DNA of 64,000 nucleotides. Origin: Orobanche coerulescens (lineage: Eukaryota; Streptophyta; Magnoliopsida; Lamiales; Orobanchaceae). Made by a program: the position numbers and the translations under genes. Position 1 is the first letter of the stretch. The number at the start of each line of letters is the position of its first letter. This document shows, piece by piece, positions 1 to 13,121 of this stretch. Below the pieces are notes generated by a model, which saw only the letters and a list, made by a program, of their open reading frames with translations, had not been told where the DNA came from and searched no databases. The stretch lies in NCBI GenBank assembly GCA_033398695.1, contig JAWKAU010000250.1, positions 1 to 64,000 on the forward strand, written 5' to 3'.

Positions 1-801
1 CGGCACATGCCACCATTTCGGTAATATCTCCTTCGTTATTTATCGGATTGGGTCGATTCTTGATGCTATGGGAGGCTAATTCAAAGGCCTACGACATGGG
101 GTGAGATCGATACGATAATCGTCAATTTTGTGGACACTTCCGGATGTTTTTTGCCGTTTATCAATTGCTGTTCCTCCATTGTTTCGGCAATATCTCCTTC
201 ATTATTTATCGGATTGGGTCGATTCTTGATGCTATGGGAGGCTAATTCAAAGGCCTACGACATGGGATACGATCATCGTCAATTTTGTGGACACTTCCGG
301 ATGTTTTTTGCCGTTTCTCAATTGCTGTTCCTCCATTGTTTTGGCCATATCTCCTTCGTTATTCCTCCATTGCAAATAATAAAAGTGAAGCCACGACGAC
401 GCAATTAGAGGAGGCCCCCGATGAGCTTCTTTTTCCGGCACATGCCACCATTTCGGTAATATCTCCTTCATTATTTATCGGATTAGGTCGATTCTTGATG
501 CATTGGGAGGCTAATTCAAAGGCCTACGACATGGGGTGAGATCGATACGATAATCGTCAATTTTGTGGACATTTCCGGATGTTTTTTGCCGTTTCTCAAT
601 TGCTGTTCCTCCATTGTTTTGGCCATATCTCAATTGCTGTTTCTCAATTGCTGTTCCTCCATTGTTTTGGTCATATACTCCCAGATTCTGATTCGTAATC
701 GATATTTTTTTACTCTTGCAAGAGTCTATCGAAATTTGACTCCCAGATTCATGGTGAGAGGCTCAAATAAAAGGAAGGGCACATTCTGGGATATATTCGG
801 T
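1..801 (+). repeat. Partial L-type monomer at the window edge
   Basis: The window opens inside an L-type unit. It already contains the nested copies of the ~155-bp segment (two TTTCGGNAATATCTCC phrases), the CCTCCATTGCAAATAATAAA junction near 363-382, and the TACTCTTGCAAGAGTC near-palindrome at 711-726. Its proximal ~350 bp lie outside the window. It would be the last L of a hexamer preceding 802. Confidence 0.85.
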
Positions 802-1500
802 GGATCCACAGGTGATAGACTCTTGCAAATAACAAAATCTCATCACGGGACACTATAAATAAATATCCGTGCAATCCTGGACAAAAAAATTGAATTTTTA
901 TTTCGAAAATTTTTCAGGCGATTTTCCCTAGGGGTGCCCCTAGGGGAAATGATCGAAAGTTGGAAATTTTGGATTCTGATTCATAATCGATATTTGATCG
1001 CATAAAGTTATAGGTCTTCGAATAAGGTTTCTAACTCTTCGAGAATCGTCCCAATCGGATAAGTAACGAAGGAGATATGGTCAAACAGCTTCGGTAAAAG
1101 TGAGGCCACGCGGCAGCGCAATTAGAGGAGGCCCCCGATGAGCTTCTTTTTCCGGCACATGCCACCGTTTCGGCAATATCTCCTTCGTTATTTATCGTAT
1201 TGAGTGATTCTTGATGCTATGGGAGGCTAATTCAAAGGCCTACGACATGGGGCGAGATCGATACGATAATCGTCAATTTTGTGGACACTTCCGGATGTTT
1301 TTTGCCGTTTCTCAATTGCTGTTCCTCCATTGTTTTGGCCATATATCCTTCGTTATTCGTCCGATTGGGTCGAATCAAGCGGCATTGGAAAGAATATTCA
1401 AAGTACTATAGATCTCAAAAATCAAAATCGAAATTTGACTCCCGGATTCATGGTGAGAGGCTCAAATAAAAGGAAGGGCACATTCTGGGATATATTCGGT

Positions 1501-2651
1501 GGATCCACAGGTGATAGACTCTTGCAAATAACAAAATCTCATCACGGGACACTATAAATAAATATCCGTGCAATCCTGGACAAAAAAATTGAATTTTTAT
1601 TTCGAAAATTTTTCAGGCGATTTTCCCTAGGGGTACCCCTTGGGGAATTGTTGGAAAGTTGGAAATTTTGGATTCTGATTCGTAATGGATATTTGATCGC
1701 ATAAAGTTATAGGTATTCGAATAAGGTTTCTAACACTTCGAGAATCGTCCCAATCGGATGAGTAACGAACGAGATATGGTCAAAACAGTTTCTGGTAAAA
1801 GTGAGGCCACGACGACGCAATTAGAGGAGGCCCCCGATGAGCTTCTTTTTCCGGCACATGCCACCATTTCGGTAATATCTCCTTCGTTATTTATCGGATT
1901 GGGTCGATTCTTGATGCTATGGGAGGCTAATTCAAAGGCCTACGACATGGGGTGAGATCGATACGATAATCGTCCATTTTGTGGACACTTCCGGATGTTT
2001 TTTGCCGTTTCTCAATTGCTGTTCCTCCATTGTTTCGGCAATATCTCCTTCATTATTTATCGGATTGGGTCGATTCTTGATGCTATGGGAGGCTAATTCA
2101 AAGGCCTACGACATGGGATACGATAATCGTCAATTTTGTGGACACTTCCGGATGTTTTTTGCCGTTTCTCAATTCTGTTCCTCCATTGTTTTGGCCATAT
2201 CTCCTTCGTTATTCCTCCATTGCAAATAATAAAAGTGAAGCCACGACGACGCAATTAGAGGAGGCCCCCGATGAGCTTCCTTTTCCGGCACATGCCACCA
2301 TTTCGGTAATATCTCCTTCATTATTTATCGGATTAGGTCGATTCTTGATGCTATGGGAGGCTAATTCAAAGGCCTACGACATGGGGTGAGATCGATACGA
2401 TAATCGTCAATTTTGTGGACATTTCCGGATGTTTTTTGCCGTTTCTCAATTGCTGTTCCTCCATTGTTTTGGCCATATCTCAATTGCTGTTTCTCAATTG
2501 CTGTTCCTCCATTGTTTTGGCCATATACTCCCAGATTCTGATTCGTAATCGATATTTTTTGACTCTTGTAAGAGTCTATCGAAATTTGACTCCCAGATTC
2601 ATGGTGAGAGGCTCAAATAAAAGGAAGGGCACATTCTGGGATATATTCGGT
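1501..2651 (+). repeat. Representative L monomer with nested sub-repeats (1151 bp)
   Basis: The extra ~450 bp over the basic monomer come from internal reiteration. The segment running from AATATCTCCTTC through TGGGAGGCTAATTC and the GTGGACACTTCCGG block to CCTCCATTG occurs three times in a row (near 1873, 2040 and 2309). The last two copies are separated by an inserted second copy of the AAGTGAAGCCACGACGACG-to-GAGCTTCC segment, entered at a CCTCCATTGCAAATAATAAA junction (2214-2233). The distal part also carries a displaced copy of the GATTCTGATTCGTAATCGAT phrase (near 2534), which normally follows the palindrome. The other L units are 4759-5907, 6608-7757 and 9877-11027. Confidence 0.85.
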
Positions 2652-3351
2652 GGATCCACAGGTGATAGACTCTTGAAAATAACAAGAGTCTCATCACGGG
2701 ATACTATAAATAAATATCCGTGCAATCGTGGACAAAAAAAATAAATTTTTATTTCGAAAATTTTTCAGGTGATTTTCCCTAGGGGTGCCCCTAGGGGAAA
2801 TGATCGAAAGTTGGAAATTTTGGATTCTGATTCGTAATCGATATTTGATCGCATAAAGTTATAGGTCTTCGAATAAGGTTTCAAACTCTTCAAGAATCGT
2901 CCCAATCGGATAAGTAACGAAGGAGATATGGTCAAAACAGTTTCTGGTAAAAGTGAGGCCACGACGACGCAATTAGAGGAGGCCCCCGATGAGCTTCTTT
3001 TTCCGGCACATGCCACCGTTTCGGCAATATCTCCTTCGTTATTTATCGTATTGAGTGATTCTTGATGCTATGGGAGGCTAATTCAAAGGCCTACGACATG
3101 GGGCGAGATCGATACGATAATCGTCAATTTTGTGGACACTTCCGGATGTTTTTTGCCGTTTCTCAATTGCCGTTCCTCCATTGTTTTGGCCATATCTCCT
3201 TCGTTATTCGTCCGATTGGGTCGAATCAAGCGGCGTTGGAAAGAATATTCAAAGTACTATAGATCTAAAAAATCAAAATCGGAATTTGACTCCCGGATTC
3301 ATGGTGAGAGGCTCAAATAAAAGGAAGGGCACATTCTGGGATATATTCGGT

Positions 3352-4062
3352 GGATCCACAGGTGATAGACTCTTGCAAATAACAAAATCTCATCACGGGA
3401 CACTATAAATAAATATCCGTGCAATCCTGGACAAAAAAATTAAATTTTTATTTCGAAAATTTTTCAGGCGATTTTCCCTAGGGTACCCCTAGGGGAAATG
3501 ATCGAAAGTTGGAAATTTTGGATTCTGATTCGTAATGGATATTTGATCGCATAAAGTTATAGGTCTTCGAATAAGGTTTCTAACACTTCGAGAATCGTCC
3601 CAATCGGATGAGTAACGAAGGAGATATGGTCAAAACAGTTTCTGGTAAAAGTGAGGCCACGACGACGCAATTAGAGGAGGGCCCCGATGAGCTTCTTTTT
3701 CCTGCATATGCCACCATTTCGGTAATATCTCCTTCGTTATTTATCAGATTGGGTCGATTCTTGATGCTATGGGAGGCTAATTCAAAGGCCTACGACATGG
3801 GGTGAGATCGATACGATAATCGTCAATTTTGTGGACATTTCCGGATATTTTTTGCCGTTTCTCAATTGCTGTTCCTCCATTGTTTTGGCCATATCTCAAT
3901 TGCTGTTTCTCAATTCTTTGTTCCTCCATTGTTTTGGCCATATACTCCCAGATTCGATTCGTAATCGATATTTTTGACTCTTGCAAGAGTCTATCGAAAT
4001 TGACTCGATTCATGGTGAGAGGCTCAAATAAAAGGAACGGCACATTCTGGTATATATTCGGT
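3352..4062 (+). repeat. Representative M monomer (711 bp)
   Basis: This unit has the basic length but the distal structure of L: the CTCAATTGCTGTT phrase is reiterated (near 3873-3912), the usual GTCCGATTGGGTCGAATC segment is absent, and a displaced GATTCGTAATCGATATTTTT copy plus the GACTCTTGCAAGAGTC palindrome (3976-3991) take its place. Other M units are 8458-9175 and 11707-12422. It can be derived from L by loss of the nested duplications, or L from M by gaining them; the sequence does not say which. Confidence 0.8.
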
Positions 4063-5816
4063 GGATCCACAGGTGAGAGACTCTTGTAAATAACTAGAGT
4101 CTCATCACGGGACACTATAAATAATTATCCGTGCAATCGTGTACAAAAAAAATAAATTTTTATTTCGAAAATTTTTCAGGTGATTTTCCACAGGGGTGCC
4201 CCAGGGGAAATGATCGAAAGTTGGAAATTTTGGATTCTGATTCGTAATCGATATTTGATCGCATAAAGTTATAGGTCTTCGAATAAGGTTTCTAACGCTT
4301 CGAGAATCGTCCCAATCGGATAAGTAACGAAGGAGATATGGTCAAAACAGATTCTGGTAAAAGTGAGGCCACGACGACGCAATTAGAGGAGGCCCCCGAT
4401 GAGCTTCTTTTTCCGGCACATGCCACCGTTTCGGCAATATCTCCTTCGTTATTTATCGTATTGAGTGATTCTTGATGCTATGGGAGGCTAATTCAAAGGC
4501 CTACGACATGGGGCGAGATCGATACGATAATCGTCAATTTTGTGGACACTTCCGGATGTTTTTTGCCGTTTCTCAATTGCCGTTCCTCCATTGTTTTGGC
4601 CATATCTCCTTCGTTATTCCTCCGATTGGGTCGAATCAAGCGGCGTTGGAAAGAATATTCAAAGTACTATAGATCTAAAAATCAAAATCGGAATTTGACT
4701 CCGGATTCATGGTGAGAGGCTCAAATAAAAGGAAGGGCACATTCAGGATATATTCGGTGGATCCACAGGTGATAGACTCTTGCAAATAACAAAATCTCAT
4801 CACGGGACACTATAAATAAATATCCGTGCAATCTGGACAAAAAAATTGAATTTTTATTTGAAAATTTTTCAGGCGATTTTCCTAGGGTACCCCTAGGGGA
4901 AATGATCGAAAGTTGGAAATTTTGGATTCTGATTCGTAATGGATATTTGATCGCATAAAGTTATAGGTCTTCGAATAAGGTTTCTAACACTTCGAGAATC
5001 GTCCCAATCGGATGAGTAACGAACGAGATATGGTCAAAACAGTTTCTGGTAAAAGTGAGGCCACGACGACGCAATTAGAGGAGGCCCCCGATGAGCTTCT
5101 TTTTCCGGCACATGCCACCATTTCGGTAATATCTCCTTCATTATTTATCGGATTGGGTCGGTTCTTGATGCTATGGGAGGCTAATTCAAAGGCCTACGAC
5201 ATGGGGTGAGATCGATACGATAATCGTCAATTTTGTGGACACTTCCGGATGTTTTTTGCCGTTTATCAATTGTTGTTCCTCCATTGTTTCGGCAATATCT
5301 CCTTCATTATTTATCGGATTGGGTCGATTCTTGATGCTATGGGAGGCTAATTCAAAGGCCTACGACATGGGATACGATCATCGTCAATTTTGTGGACACT
5401 TCCGGATGTTTTTTGCCGTTTCTCAATTCTTTGTTCCTCCATTGTTTTGGCCATATCTCCTTCGTTATTCCTCCATTGCAAATAATAAAAGTGAAGCCAC
5501 GACGACGCAATTAGAGGAGGCCCCCGATGAGCTTCTTTTTCCGGCACATGCCACCATTTCGGTAATATCTCCTTCATTATTTATCGGATTAGGTCGATTC
5601 TTGATGCATTGGGAGGCTAATTCAAAGGCCTACGACATGGGGTGAGATCGATACGATAATCGTCAATTTTGTGGACATTTCCGGATGTTTTTTGCCGTTT
5701 CTCAATTGCTGTTCCTCCATTGTTTTGGCCATATCTCAATTGCTGTTTCTCAATTGCTGTTCCTCCATTGTTTTGGCCATATACTCCCAGATTCTGATTC
5801 GTAATCGATATTTTTT

Positions 5817-5832
5817 GACTCTTGCAAGAGTC
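5817..5832. repeat. 16-bp perfect palindrome GACTCTTGCAAGAGTC
   Basis: It is restricted to L and M units of sub-array A. Perfect copies lie at 3976-3991, 5817-5832 and 12332-12347. Other copies have one central or end mismatch (711-726, 2561-2576). The same arms recur about 100 bp further on as GACTCTTG (5924-5931) and CAAGAGTC (5939-5946) around a 7-nt loop. In ordinary monomers the right arm is degraded to CAAAATCTC, so the second hairpin exists only in these classes. Confidence 0.85.
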
Positions 5833-5907
5833 TATCGAAATTTGACTCCCAGATTCATGGTGAGAGGCTCAAATAAAAGGAAGGGCACATTCTGGGATAT
5901 ATTCGGT

Positions 5908-8900
5908 GGATCCACAGGTGATAGACTCTTGCAAATAACAAGAGTCTCATCACGGGACACTATAAATAAATATCCGTGCAATCGTGGACAAAAAAAATAA
6001 ATTTTTATTTCGAAAATTTTTCAGGTGATTTTCCCTAGGGGTGCCCCTAGGGGAAATGATCGAAAGTTGGAAATTTTGGATTCTGATTCATAATCGATAT
6101 TTGATCGCATAAAGTTATAGGTCTTCGAATAAGGTTTCTAACTCTTCGAGAATCGTCCCAATCGGATAAGTAACGAAGGAGATATGGTCAAAACAGTTTT
6201 TGGTAAAAGTGAGGCCACGACGACGCAATTAGAGGAGGCCCCCGATGAGCTTCTTTTTCCGGCACATGCCACCGTTTCGGCAATATCTCCTTCGTTATTT
6301 ATCGTATTGAGTGATTCTTGATGCTATGGGAGGCTAATTCAAAGGCCTACGACATGGGGCGAGATCGATACGATAATCGTCAATTTTGTGGACACTTCCG
6401 GATGTTTTTTGCCGTTTCTCATTTGGTTGTCCTCCATTGTTTTGGCCATATCTCCTTCGTTATTCGTCCGATTGGGTCGAATCAAGCGGCGTTGGAAAGA
6501 ATATTCAAAGTACTATAGATCTCAAAAATCAAAATCGAAATTTGACTCCCGGATTCATGGTGAGAGGCTCAAATAAAAGGAAGGGCACATTCTGGGATAT
6601 ATTCGGTGGATCCACAGGTGATAGACTCTTGCAAATAACAAAATCTCATCACGGGACACTATAAATAAATATCCGTGCAATCCTGGACAAAAAAATTGAA
6701 TTTTTATTTCGAAAATTTTTCAGGCGATTTTCCCTAGGGGTACCCCTAGGGGAAATGATCGAAAGTTGGAAATTTTGGATTCTGATTCGTAATGGATATT
6801 TGATCGCATAAAGTTATAGGTATTCGAATAAGGTTTCTAACACTTCGAGAATCGTCCCAATCGGATGAGTAACGAACGAGATATGGTCAAAACAGTTTCT
6901 GGTAAAAGTGAGGCCACGACGACGCAATTAGAGGAGGCCCCCGATGAGCTTCTTTTTCCGGCACATGCCACCATTTCGGTAATATCTCCTTCGTTATTTA
7001 TCGGATTGGGTCGATTCTTGATGCTATGGGAGGCTAATTCAAAGGCCTACGACATGGGGTGAGATCGATACGATAATCGTCAATTTTGTGGACACTTCCG
7101 GATGTTTTTTGCCGTTTCTCAATTGCTGTTCCTCCATTGTTTCGGCAATATCTCCTTCATTATTTATCGGATTGGGTCGATTCTTGATGCTATGGGAGGC
7201 TAATTCAAAGGCCTACGACATGGGATACGATAATCGTCAATTTTGTGGACACTTCCGGATGTTTTTTGCCGTTTCTCAATTGCTGTTCCTCCATTGTTTT
7301 GGCCATATCTCCTTCGTTATTCCTCCATTGCAAATAATAAAAGTGAAGCCACGACGACGCAATTAGAGGAGGCCCCCGATGAGCTTCCTTTTCCGGCACA
7401 TGCCACCATTTCGGTAATATCTCCTTCATTATTTATCGGATTAGGTCGATTCTTTATGCTATGGGAGGCTAATTCAAAGGCCTACGACATGGGGTGAGAT
7501 CGATACGATAATCGTCAATTTTGTGGACATTTCCGGATGTTTTTTGCCGTTTCTCAATTGCTGTTCCTCCATTGTTTTGGCCATATCTCAATTGCTGTTT
7601 CTCAATTGCTGTTCCTCCCTTGTTTTGGCCATATACTCCCAGATTCTGATTCGTAATCGATATTTTTTGACTCTTGTAAGAGTCTATCAAATTGACTCCC
7701 AGATTCATGGTGAGAGGCTCAAATAAAAGGAAGGGCACATTCTGGGATATATTCGGTGGATCCACAGGTGATAGACTCTTGAAAATAACAAGAGTCTCAT
7801 CACGGGATACTATAAATAAATATCCGTGCAATCGTGGACAAAAAAAATAAATTTTTATTTCGAAAATTTTTCAGGTGATTTTCCCTAGGGGTGCCCCTAG
7901 GGGAAATGATCGAAAGTTGGAAATTTTGGATTCTGATTCGTAATCGATATTTGATCGCATAAAGTTATAGGTCTTCGAATAAGGTTTCAAACTCTTCGAG
8001 AATCGTCCCAATCGGATAAGTAACGAAGGAGATATGGTCAAAACAGTTTCTGGTAAAAGTGAGGCCACGACGACGCAATTAGAGGAGGCCCCCGATGAGC
8101 TTCTTTTTCCGGCACATGCCACCGTTTCGGCAATATCTCCTTCGTTATTTATCGTATTGAGTGATTCTTGATGCTATGGGAGGCTAATTCAAAGGCCTAC
8201 GACATGGGGCGAGATCGATACGATAATCGTCAATTTTGTGGACACTTCCGGATGTTTTTTGCCGTTTCTCAATTGCCGTTCCTCCATTGTTTTGGCCATA
8301 TCTCCTTCGTTATTCGTCCGATTGGGTCGAATCAAGCGGCGTTGGAAAGAATATTCAAAGTACTATAGATCTAAAAAATCAAAATCGGAATTTGACTCCC
8401 GGATTCATGGTGAGAGGCTCAAATAAAAGGAAGGGCACATTCTGGGATATATTCGGTGGATCCACAGGTGATAGACTCTTGCAAATAACAAAATCTCATC
8501 ACGGGACACTATAAATAAATATCCGTGCAATCCTAGACAAAAAAATTGAATTTTTATTTCGAAAATTTTTCAGGCGATTTTCCCTAGGGTACCCCTAGGG
8601 GAAATGATCGAAAGTTGGAAATTTTGGATTCTGATTCGTAATGGATATTTGATCGCATAAAGTTATAGGTCTTCGAATAAGGTTTCTAACACTTCGAGAA
8701 TTGTCCCAATCGGATGAGTAACGAAGGAGATATGGTCAAAACAGTTTCTGGTAAAAGTGAGGCCACGACGACGCAATTAGAGGAGGCCCCCGATGAGCTT
8801 CTTTTTCCTGCATATGCCACCATTTCGGTAATATCTCCTTCGTTATTTATCAGATTGGGTCGATTCTTGATGCTATGGGAGGCTAATTCAAAGGCCTACG

Positions 8901-11027
8901 ACATGGGGTGAGATCGATACGATAATCGTCAATTTTGTGGACATTTACTGATGTTTTTTGCCGTTTCTCAATTCTTTGTTCCTCCATTGTTTTGGCCATA
9001 TCTCAATTCTTTGTTTCTCAATTGTCGTTCCTCCATTGTTTTGGCCATATACTCCCTGATTCTGATTCGTAATCGATATTTTTTGACTCTTGAAATAGTC
9101 TATCGAAATTTGAATCCAAGATTCATGGTGAGAGGCTCAAATAAAAGGAAGGGCACATTCTGGGATATATTCGGTGGATCCACAGGTGATAGACTCTTGC
9201 AAATAACAAGAGTCTCATCACGGGACACTATAAATAAATATCCGTGCAATCTTGGACAAAAAAAATAAATTTTTATTTCGAAAATTTTTCAGGTGATTTT
9301 CCCTAGGGGTGCCCCTAGGGGAAATGATCGAAAGTTGGAAATTTTGGATTCTGATTCGTAATCGATATTTGATCACATAAAGTTATAGGTCTTCGAATAA
9401 GGTTTCTAACTCTTCGAGAATCGTCCCAATCGGATAAGTAACGAAGGAGATATGGTCAAAACAGTTTCTGGTAAAAGTGAGGCCACGACGACGCAATTAG
9501 AGGAGGCCCCCGATGAGCTTCTTTTTCCTGCATATGCCACCATTTCGGTAATATCTCCTTCGTTATTTATCAGATTGGGTCGATTCTTTATGCTATGGGA
9601 GGCTAATTCAAAGGCCTACGACATGGGGTGAGATCGATACGATAATCGTCAATTTTGTGGACACTTCCGGATGTTTTTTGCCGTTTCTCAATTGCTGTTC
9701 CTCCATTGTTTTGGCCATATCTCCTTCGTTATTCGTCCGATTGGGTCGAATCAAGCAGCGTTGGAAAGAATATTCAAAGTACTATAGATCTCAAAAATCA
9801 AAATCGAAATTTGACTCCCGGATTCATGGTGAGAGGCTCAAATAAAAGGAAGGGCACATTCTGGGATATATTCGGTGGATCCACAGGTGATAGACTCTTG
9901 AAAATAACAAAATCTCATCACGGGACACTATAAATAAATATCCGTGCAATCCTGGACAAAAAAATTGAATTTTTATTTCGAAAATTTTTCAGGCGATTTT
10001 CCCTAAGGGTACCCCTAGGGGAAATGATCGAAAGTTGGAAATTTTGGATTCTGATTCGTAATGGATATTTGATCGCATAAAGTTATAGGTATTCGAATAA
10101 GGTTTCTAACACTTCGAGAATCGTCCCAATCGGATGAGTAACGAGCGAGATATGGTCAAAGCGATTTACGGTAAAAGTGAGGCCACGGCAGCGCAATTAG
10201 AGGAGGCCCCCGATGAGCTTCTTTTTCCGGCACATGCCACCATTTCGGTAATATCTCCTTCGTTATTTATCGGATTGGGTCGATTCTTGATGCTATGGGA
10301 GGCTAATTCAAAGGCCTACGACATGGGGTGAGATCGATACGATAATCGTCAATTTTGTGGACACTTCCGGATGTTTTTTGCCGTTTCTCAATTGCTGTTC
10401 CTCCATTGTTTCGGCAATATCTCCTTCATTATTTATCGGATTGGGTCGATTCTTGATGCTATGGGAGGCTAATTCAAAGGCCTACGACATGGGATACGAT
10501 AATCGTCAATTTTGTGGACACTTCCGGATGTTTTTTGCCGTTTCTCAATTGCTGTTCCTCCATTGTTTTGGCCATATCTCCTTCGTTATTCCTCCATTGC
10601 AAATAATAAAAGTGAAGCCACGACGACGCAATTAGAGGAGGCCCCCGATGAGCTTCCTTTTCCGGCACATGCCACCATTTCGGTAATATCTCCTTCATTA
10701 TTTATCGGATTAGGTCGATTCTTGATGCTATGGGAGGCTAATTCAAAGGCCTACGACATGGGGTGAGATCGATACGATAATCGTCAATTTTGTGGACATT
10801 TCCGGATGTTTTTTTCCGTTTCTCAATTGCTGTTCCTCCATTGTTTTGGCCATATCTCAATTGCTGTTTCTCAATTGCTGTTCCTCCATTGTTTTGGCCA
10901 TATACTCCCAGATTCTGATTCGTAATCGATATTTTTTGACTCTTGTAAGAGTCTATCGAAATTTGACTCCCAGATTCATGGTGAGAGGCTCAAATAAAAG
11001 AAGGGCACATTCTGGGATATATTCGGT
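5908..11027 (+). repeat. HOR A, copy 2 (S-L-S-M-S-L, 5120 bp)
   Basis: Monomers: S 5908-6607, L 6608-7757, S 7758-8457, M 8458-9175, S 9176-9876, L 9877-11027. The order and lengths repeat copy 1. The first S has a private change, TCATTTGGTTGTCC near 6419, in place of TCAATTGCTGTTCC. The M unit has its own small differences (CATTTACTGATG near 8942). Confidence 0.88.
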
Positions 11028-13121
11028 GGATCCACAGGTGATAGACTCTTGAAAATAACAAGAGTCTCATCACGGGATACTATAAATAAATATCCGTGCA
11101 ATCGTGGACAAAAAAAATAAATTTTTATTTCGAAAATTTTTCAGTGATTTTCCACAAGGGTGCCCTAGGGAAATGATCGAAAGTTGGAAATTTTGGATTC
11201 GATTCGTAATCGATATTTGATCGCATAAAGTTATAGGTCTTGAATAAGGTTTCAAACTCTTCGAGAATCGTCCCAATCGGATAAGTAACGAAGGAGATAT
11301 GGTCAAAGCAGATTCGGTAAAAGTGAGGCCACGGCAGCGCAATTAGAGGAGGCCCCGATGAGCTTCTTTTTCGGCACATGCCACCGTTTGGCAATATCTC
11401 CTTCGTTATTTATTGTATTGAGTGATTCTTGATGCTATGGGAGGCTAATTCAAAGGCCTACGACATGGGGCGAGATCGATAATCGTCAATTTTGTGGACA
11501 CTTAGGATGTTTTCCGTTTCTCAATTAGTTCCTACATTGTTTTGGCCATATCTCCTTCGTTATTCGTCCGATTGGGTCGAATCAAGCGGCGTTGGAAAGA
11601 ATATTCAAAGTACTATAGATCTAAAAATCAAAATCGGAATTTGACTCCCGGATTCATGGTGAGAGGCTCAAATAAAAGGAAGGGCACATTCTGGGATATA
11701 TTCGGTGGATCCACAGGTGATAGACTCTTGCAAATAACAAAATCTCATCACGGGACACTATAAATAAATATCCGTGCAATCCTGGACAAAAAAATTGAAT
11801 TTTTATTTCGAAAATTTTTCAGGCGATTTTCCCTAGGGTACCCCTAGGGGAAATGATCGAAAGTTGGAAATTTTGGATTCTGATTCGTAATGGATATTTG
11901 ATCGCATAAAGTTATAGGTCTTCGAATAAGGTTTCTAACACTTCGAGAATCGTCCCAATCGGATGAGTAACGAAGGAGATATGGTCAAAACAGTTTCTGG
12001 TAAAAGTGAGGCCACGACGACGCAATTAGAGGAGGCCCCCGATGAGCTTCTTTTTCCTGCATATGCCACCATTTCGGTAATATCTCCTTCGTTATTTATC
12101 AGATTGGGTCGATTCTTGATGCTATGGGAGGCTAATTCAAAGGCCTACGACATGGGGTGAGATCGATACGATAATCGTCAATTTTGTGGACATTTCCGGA
12201 TGTTTTTTGCCGTTTCTCAATTGCTGTTCCTCCATTGTTTTGGCCATATCTCAATTGCTGTTTCTCAATTGCTGTTCCTCCATTGTTTTGGCCATATACT
12301 CCCAGATTCTGATTCGTAATCGATATTTTTTGACTCTTGCAAGAGTCTATCGAAATTTGACTCCCAGATTCATGGTGAGAGGCTCAAATAAAAGGAAGGG
12401 CACATTCTGGGATATATTCGGTGGATCCACAGGTGATAGACTCTTGCAAATAACAAGAGTCTCATCACGGGACACTATAAATAAATATCCGTGCAATCGT
12501 GGACAAAAAAAATAAATTTTTATTTCGAAAATTTTTCAGGTGATTTTCCCTAGGGGTGCCCCTAGGGGAAATGATCGAAAGTTGGAAATTTTGGATTCTG
12601 ATTCGTAATCGATATTTGATCGCATAAAGTTATAGGTCTTCGAATAAGGTTTCTAACGCTTCGAGAATCGTCCCAATCGGATAAGTAACGAAGGAGATAT
12701 GGTCAAAACAGTTTCTGGTAAAAGTGAGGCCACGGCGACGCAATTAGAGGAGGCCCCGATGAGCTTCTTTTTCCGGCACATGCCACCGTTTCGGCAATAT
12801 CTCCTTCGTGATTTATCGTATTGAGTGATTCTTGATGCTATGGGAGGCTAATTCAAAGGCCTACGACATGGGGCGAGATCGATACGATAATCGTCAATTT
12901 TGTGGACACTTCCGGATGTTTTTTGCCGTTTCTCAATTGCCGTTCCTCCATTGTTTTGGCCATATATCCTTCGTTATTCGTCCGATTGGGTCGAATCAAG
13001 CGGCGTTGGAAAGAATATTCAAAGTACTATAGATCTAAAAAATCAAAATCGGAATTTGACTCCCGGATTCATGGTGAGAGGCTCAAATAAAAGGAAGGGC
13101 ACATTCTGGGATATATTCGGT
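11028..13121 (+). repeat. HOR A, truncated copy 3 (S-M-S)
   Basis: Monomers: S 11028-11706 (679 bp, with many one- and two-base losses), M 11707-12422, S 12423-13121. Compared with the hexamer, the L-S pair between the first S and M is missing, as expected from unequal exchange between two S units. The terminal L is replaced by sub-array B material. Confidence 0.8.

Larger units (their letters stand above)
802..5907 (+). repeat. HOR A, copy 1 (S-L-S-M-S-L, 5106 bp)
   Basis: Monomers: S 802-1500, L 1501-2651, S 2652-3351, M 3352-4062, S 4063-4758, L 4759-5907. Variants shared with copy 2 at the same place confirm the register. The S monomer at 2652 and its partner at 7758 both read CAATTGCCGTTCC, and the M monomers at 3352 and 8458 are both followed or flanked by CCTGCATATGCC upstream of their ends (3702 and 8811). 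Confidence 0.88.
1..13121 (+). repeat. Sub-array A: hexameric higher-order repeat
   Basis: Monomers here carry GGAAAGAATATTC where all later monomers carry GGAAAGATTATTC. Many have a G at the centre of the 20-bp palindrome (GGGGTGCCCC). Three monomer classes alternate: S (679-701 bp), L (1149-1151 bp) and M (711-718 bp). The order S-L-S-M-S-L is repeated with period 5106 and then about 5120 bp, then breaks down. L and M share a segment in which the short phrase CTCAATTGCTGTT is reiterated and a GACTCTTGCAAGAGTC palindrome is present. M looks like the distal part of L without its internal duplications. Confidence 0.9.
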
